Below are positions 44,537 to 52,811 of a stretch of 64,000 nt of DNA, piece after piece. Made by a program: the position numbers and the translations under genes. This DNA comes from Nocardia sp. NBC_01730. Lineage in GTDB: Bacteria; Actinomycetota; Actinomycetes; Mycobacteriales; Mycobacteriaceae. The first letter of the stretch is position 1. Each line of letters opens with the position of its first letter. The DNA is taken from assembly GCF_035920445.1 (NCBI RefSeq), contig NZ_CP109162.1, forward strand, positions 5,456,001 to 5,520,000, in the 5' to 3' direction. Below the pieces are notes generated by a model. The model did no database searches. It was not told where the DNA came from and worked only from the letters and a program-made list of their open reading frames with translations.

Positions 44537-47437
44537 TTGGTCGTCGTGGGCAAGATCCCGCAAGAGCCACCGCATTTCGTCATCCGTGACGAGTTGACGC
44601 GGCTGCGCCGGGCGCTCGAGCGGTCCCGAGTGGCGGTGGTGGTTACTGGGATGCGCGGGGCGGGAAAGACCCAGCTGGCGGCCGCCTGTGCGCGCGCCGA
44701 TTTCGATTCCGGCCGTGGACTGGTGGGATGGGTCAATGCCGAAACACCCGAGACCACGCTGTCCGGGCTGGCCGAGATCGCCGAGCGCCTCGGTCTCGCC
44801 GATGCGGAAGGCGACTCCGTCGTCTCGTCCCAGCGGTTGCGAGATCATCTGTCCGGCAGCACCGACCCCGGGTTGCTGGTGTTGGACAACGCCGCCGACC
44901 CGGATCGGCTCCGGGACCTTCTCCCGACCGGCGGCAGCACTCGCGTACTGATCACCACTGCCGACCGATCCTTCAGCGCCCTGGGCGAACCCATCGACCT
45001 CACGGGTTTCGCGCGCCCGGAATCGGTGCGGTATCTCGGCAACTCCACCGGACTCGGCGACGACGGCGGCGCCGAGCAGATCGCGGAAGACTTGGGAAAT
45101 CTACCGCTGGCCCTGTCCGCGGCGGCAGCGACCATCGTTGGCCGACGTCTCGACTACGCAGGCTACCGGCAGTTGCTGCACGACCACCCGCTGCCGAAAG
45201 CGCTGCAGCGCAGCGCAGGCCACGACTATCCCCGATCGGTCGTCCAGGCGATCCTGCTGTCGATCGACACCACCGAGGCTGGTACGAACGATCACTTACT
45301 GGATCAGCGGGTCGTGTGGCTGTTGGGTGCGATGGCGATGCTCTCCTCCGGTGGCGTGCGCCGCACGCTGCTGCCCGACACGTTCGGGCGAATCGATGAG
45401 GCATTGGATCGCTGCGTGGCCGGCTCGCTGCTGTCCTGGTCGACCGCCGGCGACACCGTCATCATGCACCGGCTCGTCGCCCGCGTCTTGCGCGAGCGCG
45501 CTCAGTCTCTTCCTGTCGTAGGAAGATTCGGACGGATGGTCAGGGCATATCGTGGTCGAGGCGGGCGCGATCGCGTCCAACTCGTCCGTTACGCATTCGC
45601 GGTGATACTGCCGAACTTGTTCGACCCATCCGAGGCATGGGCGCGCCGGGACGAGGGAGCCCATCTCGTCGATCAGATCGACGCGCTATGGGACACCGAA
45701 ATGACCGACACCAGCCCCAGAAGCTACGCAGTGGCGATGTTGGCGGCCCGGAGATGGGCCGTTACCCAGCTGATCTCGGCTGCGGACACGGCCCGAGCCA
45801 TCACGCTCGCACAAGACGTCGTCATCCATAGTGCGCGAGTCCTCGGACCCGACCACCCGGACACCCTCCTCTCCCGCCACAACCTCGCGGAGGCATACCA
45901 GGCGGCTGGGCGGCTCGACAACGCCATCGCGCTGTATCAGGAGAATCTGACCGACAACCGTCGAATCCTCGGACCCGACCACCCCGGCGCGATCCAGTCC
46001 CGCAACAATCTGGCCCAGGCATACCAGGTAGCGGGCCGAGTCGACGACGCCATCCACCTACATCAGGCAAACGTCGCCGAGGCGTCGCGACTCTTCGGGG
46101 CACATAACCCCGACACCCTCAACATCCGCAACAATCTCGCCATGGCCTACCAAGCGGCGGGCCGACTCGACGACGCCATCGCCTTGTACGAGGCAACCCT
46201 CGCCGACATGGCGCGCCTGCTCGGCAAAGACCACCCCGAGACCCTCAACTCCCTGCACAACCTCGCCCACGCCTACGGTTCGGTAGGCCGACTCGACCGC
46301 GCCATTCCGCTGCACGAAACAAACTTCGCCGAACGCGGTCGAGTCCTCGGACCCGACCACCCGAACACCCTCACCGCCCGCAACAACCTTGCGGAGGCAT
46401 ACCAGATGGCGGGCCGACTCGACGACGCGATCGCCTTGTACGAGGCGAATCTCGTCGAGCGTCTGCGGGTCTTCGGACCCGACCACCCGGATATCCTCGC
46501 CGCCCGCCACAACCTCGCCTACGCGTACCAAACGGCAGAACGACCAGCGGAGGCCATCGCGCTCTACGAGGCGAACCTCGTGGACAGCAGGCGAGTGCTC
46601 GGACCCGACCACCCGCAGACTCTCCTCACGCATGGCGGCCTCGCCTACGCCTATCTCTCAGCGAGACAACTGGACAAAGCGATCGCGTTGCACGAGACGA
46701 ACCTTCGCGATCGACTGCGGGTCCTCGGACCCGACCACCCCTACACCCTCCATTCCCGCAACAACCTCGCCGAGGCCCTCCGCGCGGCGGGACAATACAA
46801 GCGGGCCATTCCCTTGTATGTGGCGAATCTCGCCGATAGCGAGCGAGTCCTCGGACTCGACCACCCCGACACCCTCAATATCAGCAACAACCTCGGCGGC
46901 GCCTACCATGCGGCGGGCCTCTTCGACGAAGCCCTCGCGCTGAATCAGACAAATCTCGCCGACTGTCAACGCGTTCTGGGCCCCGACCACCCCAGAACCC
47001 TCAACTCCCGCCACAACCTTGCCGACACATACAGGGCGGTGGGCCGGGTCGACGATGGCATCACGCTGCACGAGGCGAACCTCGCCGCTTATGAACGGGT
47101 GCTCGGTGACAATCACCCCGACGTCCGCACCTCGCGCCGCGCCCTCGCAATCACCTTTCGATCGGCGGGCCGATTCGAAGAAGCCATTGCCCTGTACGAA
47201 AAGAACGTCACCAGCTGGGAGCAGGCCCGCGGGCACGACCACCTCTTCACCCTCATCTCCCGCGACGAACTCGCGGCTGCCTATCTAGCGGCGGGTCGAT
47301 CAGCCGAGGCCGTCGCCCTCTGCGAGGCGATGCTCACCCAGAGCGCGCGCGTTTTCGGTACTGACCATCCGGTGACCGACAAAGTGCGCGAAAGCCTCGC
47401 CGTCGCTCACCAGGCCATCCGCCGTCGAATCGAGTGA
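44537..47437 (+). CDS. NB-ARC/TPR NLR-like signalling ATPase
   Basis: A 966-residue STAND-type ATPase. NB-ARC motifs: GMRGAGKTQLAAACA (Walker A), GLLVLDNAADPDRL (Walker B), TRVLITTAD and NLPLALSAAAATI (GLPL). From 45839 there are twelve full 42-residue TPR units of the kinesin-light-chain type (consensus VLGPDHPDTL..R.NLA.AY..AGR.D.AI.L.E.NL) and a partial thirteenth. TTG 44537 is the first standard start, but the same frame is open from 44390 and encodes a short N-terminal segment with ARDIYITNRV that mirrors the tail of the upstream effector; a CTG at 44405 overlapping the effector stop may be the true start. Likely a sensor that oligomerises and triggers its neighbour, as in phage defence. 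Confidence 0.87.
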   Translation: MVVVGKIPQEPPHFVIRDELTRLRRALERSRVAVVVTGMRGAGKTQLAAACARADFDSGRGLVGWVNAETPETTLSGLAEIAERLGLADAEGDSVVSSQRLRDHLSGSTDPGLLVLDNAADPDRLRDLLPTGGSTRVLITTADRSFSALGEPIDLTGFARPESVRYLGNSTGLGDDGGAEQIAEDLGNLPLALSAAAATIVGRRLDYAGYRQLLHDHPLPKALQRSAGHDYPRSVVQAILLSIDTTEAGTNDHLLDQRVVWLLGAMAMLSSGGVRRTLLPDTFGRIDEALDRCVAGSLLSWSTAGDTVIMHRLVARVLRERAQSLPVVGRFGRMVRAYRGRGGRDRVQLVRYAFAVILPNLFDPSEAWARRDEGAHLVDQIDALWDTEMTDTSPRSYAVAMLAARRWAVTQLISAADTARAITLAQDVVIHSARVLGPDHPDTLLSRHNLAEAYQAAGRLDNAIALYQENLTDNRRILGPDHPGAIQSRNNLAQAYQVAGRVDDAIHLHQANVAEASRLFGAHNPDTLNIRNNLAMAYQAAGRLDDAIALYEATLADMARLLGKDHPETLNSLHNLAHAYGSVGRLDRAIPLHETNFAERGRVLGPDHPNTLTARNNLAEAYQMAGRLDDAIALYEANLVERLRVFGPDHPDILAARHNLAYAYQTAERPAEAIALYEANLVDSRRVLGPDHPQTLLTHGGLAYAYLSARQLDKAIALHETNLRDRLRVLGPDHPYTLHSRNNLAEALRAAGQYKRAIPLYVANLADSERVLGLDHPDTLNISNNLGGAYHAAGLFDEALALNQTNLADCQRVLGPDHPRTLNSRHNLADTYRAVGRVDDGITLHEANLAAYERVLGDNHPDVRTSRRALAITFRSAGRFEEAIALYEKNVTSWEQARGHDHLFTLISRDELAAAYLAAGRSAEAVALCEAMLTQSARVFGTDHPVTDKVRESLAVAHQAIRRRIE
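45839..47350 (+). repeat. Twelve tandem 126-bp TPR-encoding repeats
   Basis: The period is 126 bases (42 codons). Bases coding LGPDHP are the best conserved part of each unit, for example CTCGGACCCGACCACCC. Unit number could change by recombination without breaking the frame. Confidence 0.9.
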
Positions 47438-47458
47438 GCATGCGGCCCCGCGCTGTGG

Positions 47459-47554
47459 TCAGCGCTTCTTGGGATCAGTGGTGATCTCGCCCGCGGGCTT
47501 GGCCTTCTTCTCCGCTCGCTTTTCCTTGAGAGACTTCCCGGACTTCTTGGACAT
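47459..47554 (-). CDS. 31-residue basic conserved peptide
   Basis: The product begins MSKKSGKSLKEKRAEKKAK and is mostly Lys, Arg and Glu. Very similar tiny proteins are annotated across Mycobacterium and Nocardia as hypothetical proteins. The open frame runs on to 47785 but only this last part looks conserved, so the ATG at 47554 is chosen. Highly charged and probably nucleic-acid- or ribosome-associated, which is a guess. Confidence 0.65.
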   Translation of the reverse strand: MSKKSGKSLKEKRAEKKAKPAGEITTDPKKR

Positions 47555-47738
47555 CGAGCTGCGCGGAGATTTGTCGGACAATCGTAGTCCTTCGCTCGGA
47601 GACCTGAATGGTCCCGGTGCCGTCGACCGTACGCTACGCCGACCTGCCAGGGGTGCGATCGTATCGGGTGCCCTGCCCCCAGGAACCTCACAGCTGGGGC
47701 CCAGCTCCATGGGAGTGTGAGAGCCGAGGGTAGTTCCC

Positions 47739-49076
47739 ATGACCGAGACTGTGACCGTCGCGGCGGCGGAACGAACCGATACCACGGGTGCGCCTGTGCT
47801 GGACGTGGTGATACCCGTCTACAACGAGGAGGCCGACCTCGGCGTGTGCGTACGCAGGCTGCACGCCTATCTGCGCGATGGGTTCCCATTCCCGGCGCGA
47901 ATCACGGTAGCCGACAACGCGAGTACCGACGACACACTCCAGGTCGCCCAACTGCTCGCCGAAGAGTTGGACGATGTCCGCGTCGTGCACTTGGACGCCA
48001 AGGGCCGAGGACGGGCGCTGCGTGCGGTGTGGGAACGCTCCGACGCACAGGTGGTCGCCTACATGGACGTCGACCTGTCCACCGACCTGAACGCGCTGCT
48101 TCCCCTGGTCGCGCCGCTGATCACCGGGCATTCCGACCTAGCCATCGGCACCCGGCTCAGCTCCTCGTCGCGGGTAGTGCGCGGGCCGAAGCGCGAGATC
48201 ATCTCCCGCTGCTACAACCTGCTGCTGAAAGCCTCACTGCGAGCGCATTTCTCGGACGCGCAGTGCGGATTCAAAGCGATGCGCACCGCCGTCGCGCGGC
48301 GTCTGCTGCCGCTGGTTCGCGACGGGGAGTGGTTCTTCGACACCGAACTGCTCGTGCTCGCCGAACGGGCCGGGCTGCGCATCCACGAGGTGCCGGTGGA
48401 CTGGATCGACGACCCGGATAGCCGGGTCGACATCGTCGACACCGCACGCAAGGACCTGCTGGGGATCGGGCGGCTCGGTCGGGCGCTGGCCACCGGGGCA
48501 CTGCCGCTGGAGGAACTGCGCAGGGCCGTGGGCCGGGAACCGCTGGTTCCCGGTGTGCCGCTGGGCATGGTCGGACAGCTGGTGCGCTTCGCGATTGTGG
48601 GCGTGCTGAGCACGCTGGCCTACTTGCTGCTTTATGTTGTGTTGCAATCGTTTACCGGCGGACAGGTGGCGAACTTCGTGGCGCTGCTGCTCACGGCAGT
48701 GGCGAATACCGCGGCCAATCGGGCGTTCACCTTCGGCGTGCGCGGCTCGGCCGGCGCGGTCTCGCACCAGTTCCAAGGGCTGGTGATCTTCGGGATCGGG
48801 TTGGCGCTGACCAGCGGGTCGCTGTTCACGCTGCATCGCTGGGCACCGGGAGCTTCGGTGCATGTGGAACTTTTCACACTGGTACTGGCCAATCTGGTGG
48901 CCACGCTGTTGCGGTTCGTCGGACTGAGATGGGTGTTCCGCAACAGTGCAGGCGCGGATCGCGCGATCGCTGCCGATCTGCGCGCCGACGGCCCGCTTGC
49001 GTTCGCCGCACCGGCTCCGGTATGGACCGCTCAGAAGCCCGTTCGCAGCGCACTCGACACCGAAGGAGACCGTTGA
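47739..49076 (+). CDS. Family 2 glycosyltransferase fused to GtrA-like membrane domain
   Basis: A 445-residue protein. The N-terminal half is a GT2 domain resembling dolichyl-phosphate mannose/glucose synthases: LDVVIPVYNEEADLGVCV, nucleotide-sugar DVDLSTD motif, and QCGFKAM with DTELLVLAERAG. The C-terminal half has four membrane helices of the GtrA family (LVRFAIVGVLSTLAYLLLYV). It probably loads a sugar on polyprenyl phosphate and helps flip it outward. Its stop overlaps the next start (TGATG), and the next gene encodes a polyprenyl-sugar-using transferase, consistent with one pathway. Confidence 0.88.
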   Translation: MTETVTVAAAERTDTTGAPVLDVVIPVYNEEADLGVCVRRLHAYLRDGFPFPARITVADNASTDDTLQVAQLLAEELDDVRVVHLDAKGRGRALRAVWERSDAQVVAYMDVDLSTDLNALLPLVAPLITGHSDLAIGTRLSSSSRVVRGPKREIISRCYNLLLKASLRAHFSDAQCGFKAMRTAVARRLLPLVRDGEWFFDTELLVLAERAGLRIHEVPVDWIDDPDSRVDIVDTARKDLLGIGRLGRALATGALPLEELRRAVGREPLVPGVPLGMVGQLVRFAIVGVLSTLAYLLLYVVLQSFTGGQVANFVALLLTAVANTAANRAFTFGVRGSAGAVSHQFQGLVIFGIGLALTSGSLFTLHRWAPGASVHVELFTLVLANLVATLLRFVGLRWVFRNSAGADRAIAADLRADGPLAFAAPAPVWTAQKPVRSALDTEGDR

Positions 49077-51250
49077 TGACGGCGACGCTCGCTCCGCCGC
49101 CGGTCGCGGCCCAACCGCAACCGGCCCCGAAACGCGATGTCCGGTGGGAATACCCGGCGCTGGCGACACTGCTGATCGGCACCGCGGTCGCCTACCTGTG
49201 CAACCTGAGCGCCAACGGGTGGGCCAACTCGTTCTATTCCGCTGCCGTGCAGGCGGGTTCGGTGTCGTGGAAGGCGTTCTTCTTCGGATCGTCGGATGCG
49301 GCGAACTCGATCACCGTCGACAAACCACCCGCATCGCTATGGCTGATGGAGCTGTCGGTACGCGCGTTCGGGCTCAATAGCTGGAGCATCCTGGTGCCGG
49401 AAGTGCTGCTCGGCGTGGGCAGCGTAGCGCTGGTGTGGGCGACGGTGCGCAGGCCGTTCGGGCCCGCCGCCGGTTTGCTCGCCGGGTTGGTACTCGCGGT
49501 GACTCCAGTCGCGGCGCTGATGTTCCGGTTCAATAACCCCGATGCGCTGTTGGTGTTCCTGATGGTTGCCGCGGCCTGGGCAATGACGCGAGCGGTGGAG
49601 GACGGCCGCTGGCGCTGGCTGGTGACAACCGGTGCGCTGATCGGATTCGGCTTCCTCACCAAGCAATTGCAAGTGCTGCTGGTGGTTCCGGCGCTGGCGC
49701 TGACCTATCTGATCGCGGGTCCTCCGAAGCTCGGCAAGCGGATCGTGCAGCTGTTCGCAGCGGGCGCCGCGATGGTGGTAGCCGCGGGCTGGTGGCTGTT
49801 GGCCGTGGAACTGTGGCCCGCGTCCTCGCGGCCGTGGATCGGTGGCTCACATGAGAATTCCATCCTGGAGCTGACGCTCGGTTACAACGGCCTCGGTCGC
49901 CTCAACGGCAATGAGCGCGGCAGCGTCGGACCCGGCGGCGAACTTCCGCCCGGCGGCAATGGAATGTGGGGCAGCACCGGTTTCACCCGCATGTTCGAGC
50001 CCGCGCAGGGCGGTCAGATCGCTTGGCTGATTCCGGCAGCGCTTGTCGCGCTCGTCATCGGAATTCTGTTGCGCGGCAAGGCCGCAAGAACCGATCGGCA
50101 GCGGGCATCGCTTATCCTGTGGGGTGGCTGGCTGCTGGTGACCGGGCTGGTGTTCAGCTTCATGGCGGGCATCTTCCACCAGTACTACACGGTGGCCCTC
50201 GCTCCGGCAATCGCCGCGCTCGTCGGTGCGGGTGCGGTACTGCTGTGGCGAGAACGGCACCGGCTCTGGGTGCGGCTTGCCATGGCGCTCGCGGTTGGTC
50301 TCACCACGGCAACCGCGTGGATGCTGTTGTCCCGCAGCGCCGAATGGCAATCATGGTTGCGCTGGACCGTGCTGGTCGTCGGCGTGCTCGCGACGATCTC
50401 GGTCGTCTTCCCCACGCCCCGGAAACTGGCCGTTGTTTCGGCGCTGGCGGTCGCGTTCACCGGCCTGGCCGGTCCGATTGCCTATGCCGTCGACACCATC
50501 GCCACCCCGCACGTGGGCCCGATGCCCTCGGCCGGTCCGAATGTCGCGATGCACGGGAACCGACCGCCGTGGGGCGAGGGGATGAACGGTATGGATGGGC
50601 GACCGCAGGGCGACGGGCAGGGAACGAACGGCCGTGCCGGTCGGATGTCCGACGGTGCCGGACAGGTGCCGGGTGGACGCTCGCCGGGGTCCGTGCCGCC
50701 CGGTGGGCAGACGCCGCGCGGCGCAGGTTCGATGCCGGGTGCACTCCCGCCCGGTACGGGAGCACAGGGCACGACGCCCGGCGGACCGCAGGGTGCCGGG
50801 CAGACGCCGGGTACCACCGGGACTCAGGACATGCCCGGTGGCACAACGGGAGTCGGCGGCCAGGGCCCGGGTGGTGGCGGATTCGGTGGCATCCTCGGAG
50901 CCAGCAAGCCCAGCACGCAAGTGGTGTCACTGCTCGAGCAGAACGGCGGCGACTACACGTGGGTGGCCGCGTCGGTCGGCTCGAACAGCGCCGCAGGCTT
51001 CCAGTTGGCCACCGAGCTGCCCGTGATGCCGATCGGCGGCTTCAACGGCAGCGACCCGTCGCCGACACTGGAGCAGTTCAAGCAGTATGTCGCCGAAGGA
51101 AAGATCCACTACTTCATCGGCGGCAACCGCGGCGGACCCGGTTCCTCCAGCACGTCCACCAGTGCTCAGATCGCGCAATGGGTGCAGGAGAACTTCACCG
51201 CCACAGAGGTGGACGGCACCACCCTGTACGACCTGACCGCCACCCACTGA
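49076..51250 (+). CDS. ArnT/PMT-type glycosyltransferase (GT39 family)
   Basis: A 724-residue integral membrane enzyme. The first extracytoplasmic loop has the DKPPASLW motif (acidic catalytic Asp) of the PMT/ArnT family; about eleven helices follow. After residue 480 comes a Gly/Pro/Met-rich low-complexity stretch (about 130 residues, for example GGPQGAGQTPGTTG), then a C-terminal domain (LLEQNGGDYTWVAASVGS) found in actinobacterial members. It would transfer a sugar from a polyprenyl carrier to a cell-envelope acceptor, using the product of the coupled GT2 gene. Confidence 0.87.
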   Translation: MTATLAPPPVAAQPQPAPKRDVRWEYPALATLLIGTAVAYLCNLSANGWANSFYSAAVQAGSVSWKAFFFGSSDAANSITVDKPPASLWLMELSVRAFGLNSWSILVPEVLLGVGSVALVWATVRRPFGPAAGLLAGLVLAVTPVAALMFRFNNPDALLVFLMVAAAWAMTRAVEDGRWRWLVTTGALIGFGFLTKQLQVLLVVPALALTYLIAGPPKLGKRIVQLFAAGAAMVVAAGWWLLAVELWPASSRPWIGGSHENSILELTLGYNGLGRLNGNERGSVGPGGELPPGGNGMWGSTGFTRMFEPAQGGQIAWLIPAALVALVIGILLRGKAARTDRQRASLILWGGWLLVTGLVFSFMAGIFHQYYTVALAPAIAALVGAGAVLLWRERHRLWVRLAMALAVGLTTATAWMLLSRSAEWQSWLRWTVLVVGVLATISVVFPTPRKLAVVSALAVAFTGLAGPIAYAVDTIATPHVGPMPSAGPNVAMHGNRPPWGEGMNGMDGRPQGDGQGTNGRAGRMSDGAGQVPGGRSPGSVPPGGQTPRGAGSMPGALPPGTGAQGTTPGGPQGAGQTPGTTGTQDMPGGTTGVGGQGPGGGGFGGILGASKPSTQVVSLLEQNGGDYTWVAASVGSNSAAGFQLATELPVMPIGGFNGSDPSPTLEQFKQYVAEGKIHYFIGGNRGGPGSSSTSTSAQIAQWVQENFTATEVDGTTLYDLTATH

Positions 51251-51334
51251 ACCTCGCGATGCGCCCCGCTCCGCCCTTGGGCGCGCATCGCGACCCGAGT
51301 GTTCAGCGCAAACCCTGATCCCGCTGAACACCGC

Positions 51335-51371
51335 ATCCGCACCGACGCCCCACTTCGGCGTCGGTGCGGAT
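51335..51371 (+). terminator. Strong hairpin terminator after glycosyltransferase
   Basis: A perfect 15-bp stem ATCCGCACCGACGCC/GGCGTCGGTGCGGAT with a 7-base loop, 85 bases after the stop. No T-run follows, as is common in GC-rich actinobacteria. Confidence 0.75.
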
Positions 51372-51471
51372 CGCGTTAGGGGCGAGGGCAGAAGTGTCCA
51401 CTACATGGGGGCCTCAGTGTGCCTCTTTCCTTGCTCGGTTCTTCCTGCTACCCGGCTGACGCCGGGAAGAC

Positions 51472-51858
51472 CTATGGGTGCCATCCGGGTTTGTCGTCTA
51501 CCCATATGGCGGGCATCGGTAGTGATTTGTCGACCACGATGCAGATCCACAACACTTCGTAGGAGAGGTGGTGGCGGGCCTTCATCTGCGCGGTGTCGAG
51601 GTAGACGCCTGCCTCGGCGCGGGCGTAGGGCCGTATCGACGGCGACCAGTCCTCGGCGCATTCGACCGTCCAGCCCGGCCGCTGTTGCTCACCGAGGATG
51701 ATGTCCGGGGACGGCACCCACACGGGACCGTGCTGCCGCCACCGGGTCAGGGAGCGGTGGTCGACGCCGGCGCGGATCGCGAACTCCGTCAACCCGATGT
51801 AACGGGGAGCCGTCGAGTGGCGTTCAGCGGTCAGCCGATGGGTGGTACGCGTCCTCAT
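51472..51858 (-). CDS. Hypothetical protein with helix-turn-helix-like N-terminus
   Basis: A 128-residue protein; YIGLTEFAIRAGVDHRSLTRW resembles a MerR/excisionase-type helix-turn-helix, followed by VWVPSPDIILGEQQRPGW, reminiscent of small phage or integrative-element DNA-binding proteins. The ATG overlaps the stop of the upstream gene (ATGA), and it is the last of a run of five small overlapping or adjacent genes. No firm function. Confidence 0.6.
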   Translation of the reverse strand: MRTRTTHRLTAERHSTAPRYIGLTEFAIRAGVDHRSLTRWRQHGPVWVPSPDIILGEQQRPGWTVECAEDWSPSIRPYARAEAGVYLDTAQMKARHHLSYEVLWICIVVDKSLPMPAIWVDDKPGWHP

Positions 51859-52001
51859 CGGTCGAGATCCGTGTCGTCAAGGTCGATGGCCCGGCCGTCG
51901 TAACCGATACGCGCCCACAGTCCGTCGTCGCGCTGCAACATGGCCTGCGGTTCGTCCAGTTTCCGATCCGGGTCCCACAGAATTCGCCAGTTACTCGTCA
52001 T
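51855..52001 (-). CDS. Small hypothetical protein
   Basis: A 48-residue protein (MTSNWRILWDPDRKLDEP at the start, acidic end DLDDTDLDR). The ATG at 52001 overlaps the end of the upstream gene by 11 bases and its stop overlaps the next start (ATGA). The tight overlaps are the main evidence that it is expressed. Confidence 0.5.
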   Translation of the reverse strand: MTSNWRILWDPDRKLDEPQAMLQRDDGLWARIGYDGRAIDLDDTDLDR

Positions 52002-52179
52002 CGTCGGCTCCGAAGCTGTAATAGGCGGATGCGGTGAGGTACTGCAGGCAACTGGGGCCGTGGCCGCTGTGGTCTTCGAGGACGAACCTGGCCTGCTGGA
52101 GTGAGGTCGGCGGAATGTCGGCGGTGCAGTCGAGGTGCTGGGCACGCCACCGGTCGATCTGCGCGAGGTAGGTGCTCAC
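51991..52179 (-). CDS. Small hypothetical protein
   Basis: A 62-residue protein starting at GTG 52179, which overlaps the stop of the upstream gene (GTGA). It reads MSTYLAQIDRWRAQHLDC and ends in an acidic tail. No recognised domain; the coupling to both neighbours supports it. Confidence 0.5.
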   Translation of the reverse strand: MSTYLAQIDRWRAQHLDCTADIPPTSLQQARFVLEDHSGHGPSCLQYLTASAYYSFGADDDE

Positions 52180-52460
52180 CGGAGGGCTCGCGATGGCTTG
52201 ACGAGTTTGGCAGCGACGAGGACATCGAGCGCTGCGTCCTTGTCGGCGCATATTTCGGTGTCGCAGCTGATCCGCGCCTGCCACACCAGGTGTGCGTCCT
52301 CCGGGGTGTACGGGGTATCCGGTGCGGGATGGCACGCTTCGACGCCTTCCACGGGCCGATCGAAGAAGCAGATCGTGCCGTAGACGAGGCCGGCTACGGC
52401 GAAGGCGATCAAGAGAGCTGTGGGCACTGGGCTATACCCCCTCTTGGACGCGTTGCGCAT
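52176..52460 (-). CDS. Small membrane protein, hypothetical
   Basis: A 94-residue protein from ATG 52460 with one N-terminal membrane helix (ALLIAFAVAGLVYGTICFF) and three Cys residues in a short extracytoplasmic part (EACHPAP, ISCDTEICAD). The frame is open upstream to 52556, overlapping the next gene more heavily. It overlaps its downstream neighbour by GTGA. Confidence 0.5.
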   Translation of the reverse strand: MRNASKRGYSPVPTALLIAFAVAGLVYGTICFFDRPVEGVEACHPAPDTPYTPEDAHLVWQARISCDTEICADKDAALDVLVAAKLVKPSRALR

Positions 52461-52599
52461 GCACGTCGGGCTGGTCCGCCCACTCACGGATGGCGTCTCC
52501 GAAGCACGCTGCCACCTCGAACGATGGCGGGCTGTAGTCAGCGGCAACTGGTTCACCGTGGTCGAACGGAATTAGCTGCGGTGGTCCTGATTTGGGCAT
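52432..52599 (-). CDS. Small hypothetical protein
   Basis: A 55-residue protein from ATG 52599 (MPKSGPPQLIPFDHGEP), acidic and soluble, first gene of the minus-strand run. It diverges from the XRE/TPR regulator at 52812, which is probably its controller. Confidence 0.45.
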   Translation of the reverse strand: MPKSGPPQLIPFDHGEPVAADYSPPSFEVAACFGDAIREWADQPDVHAQRVQEGV

Positions 52600-52811
52600 T
52601 TGAGCTATACCCCCGGGGCAGGTGTGATGTTGTGGAGTTGGATGCGCCCGACGCCGGGGATCGTTGGTTCGCGTGTGCCTACGAACCGTCACCTTGGCCG
52701 CCACTTCCGGTAGTCGGCCACCCGTCATCGGGAGCTGACACTCACGTTAAGAGCTGGTGAAGACCTGAATGTGCTCTGATTGTGCTTTCTGTCGGTGCTA
52801 CCGTTGACCGG
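52600..52811. promoter_or_regulatory. Divergent region with TGTGCT repeats
   Basis: This gap must carry the promoters for the small-gene run and the XRE/TPR gene. TGTGCT occurs at 52770 and 52781, exactly 11 bases (one helical turn) apart, with GTGCT again at 52795. They are candidate regulator sites close to the GTG start. Confidence 0.4.

Noticed and set aside
45839..47437. 126-base periodic repeats considered as a CRISPR array
   Set aside because: The units are coding TPR repeats in a continuous frame, without short repeats separated by unique spacers.
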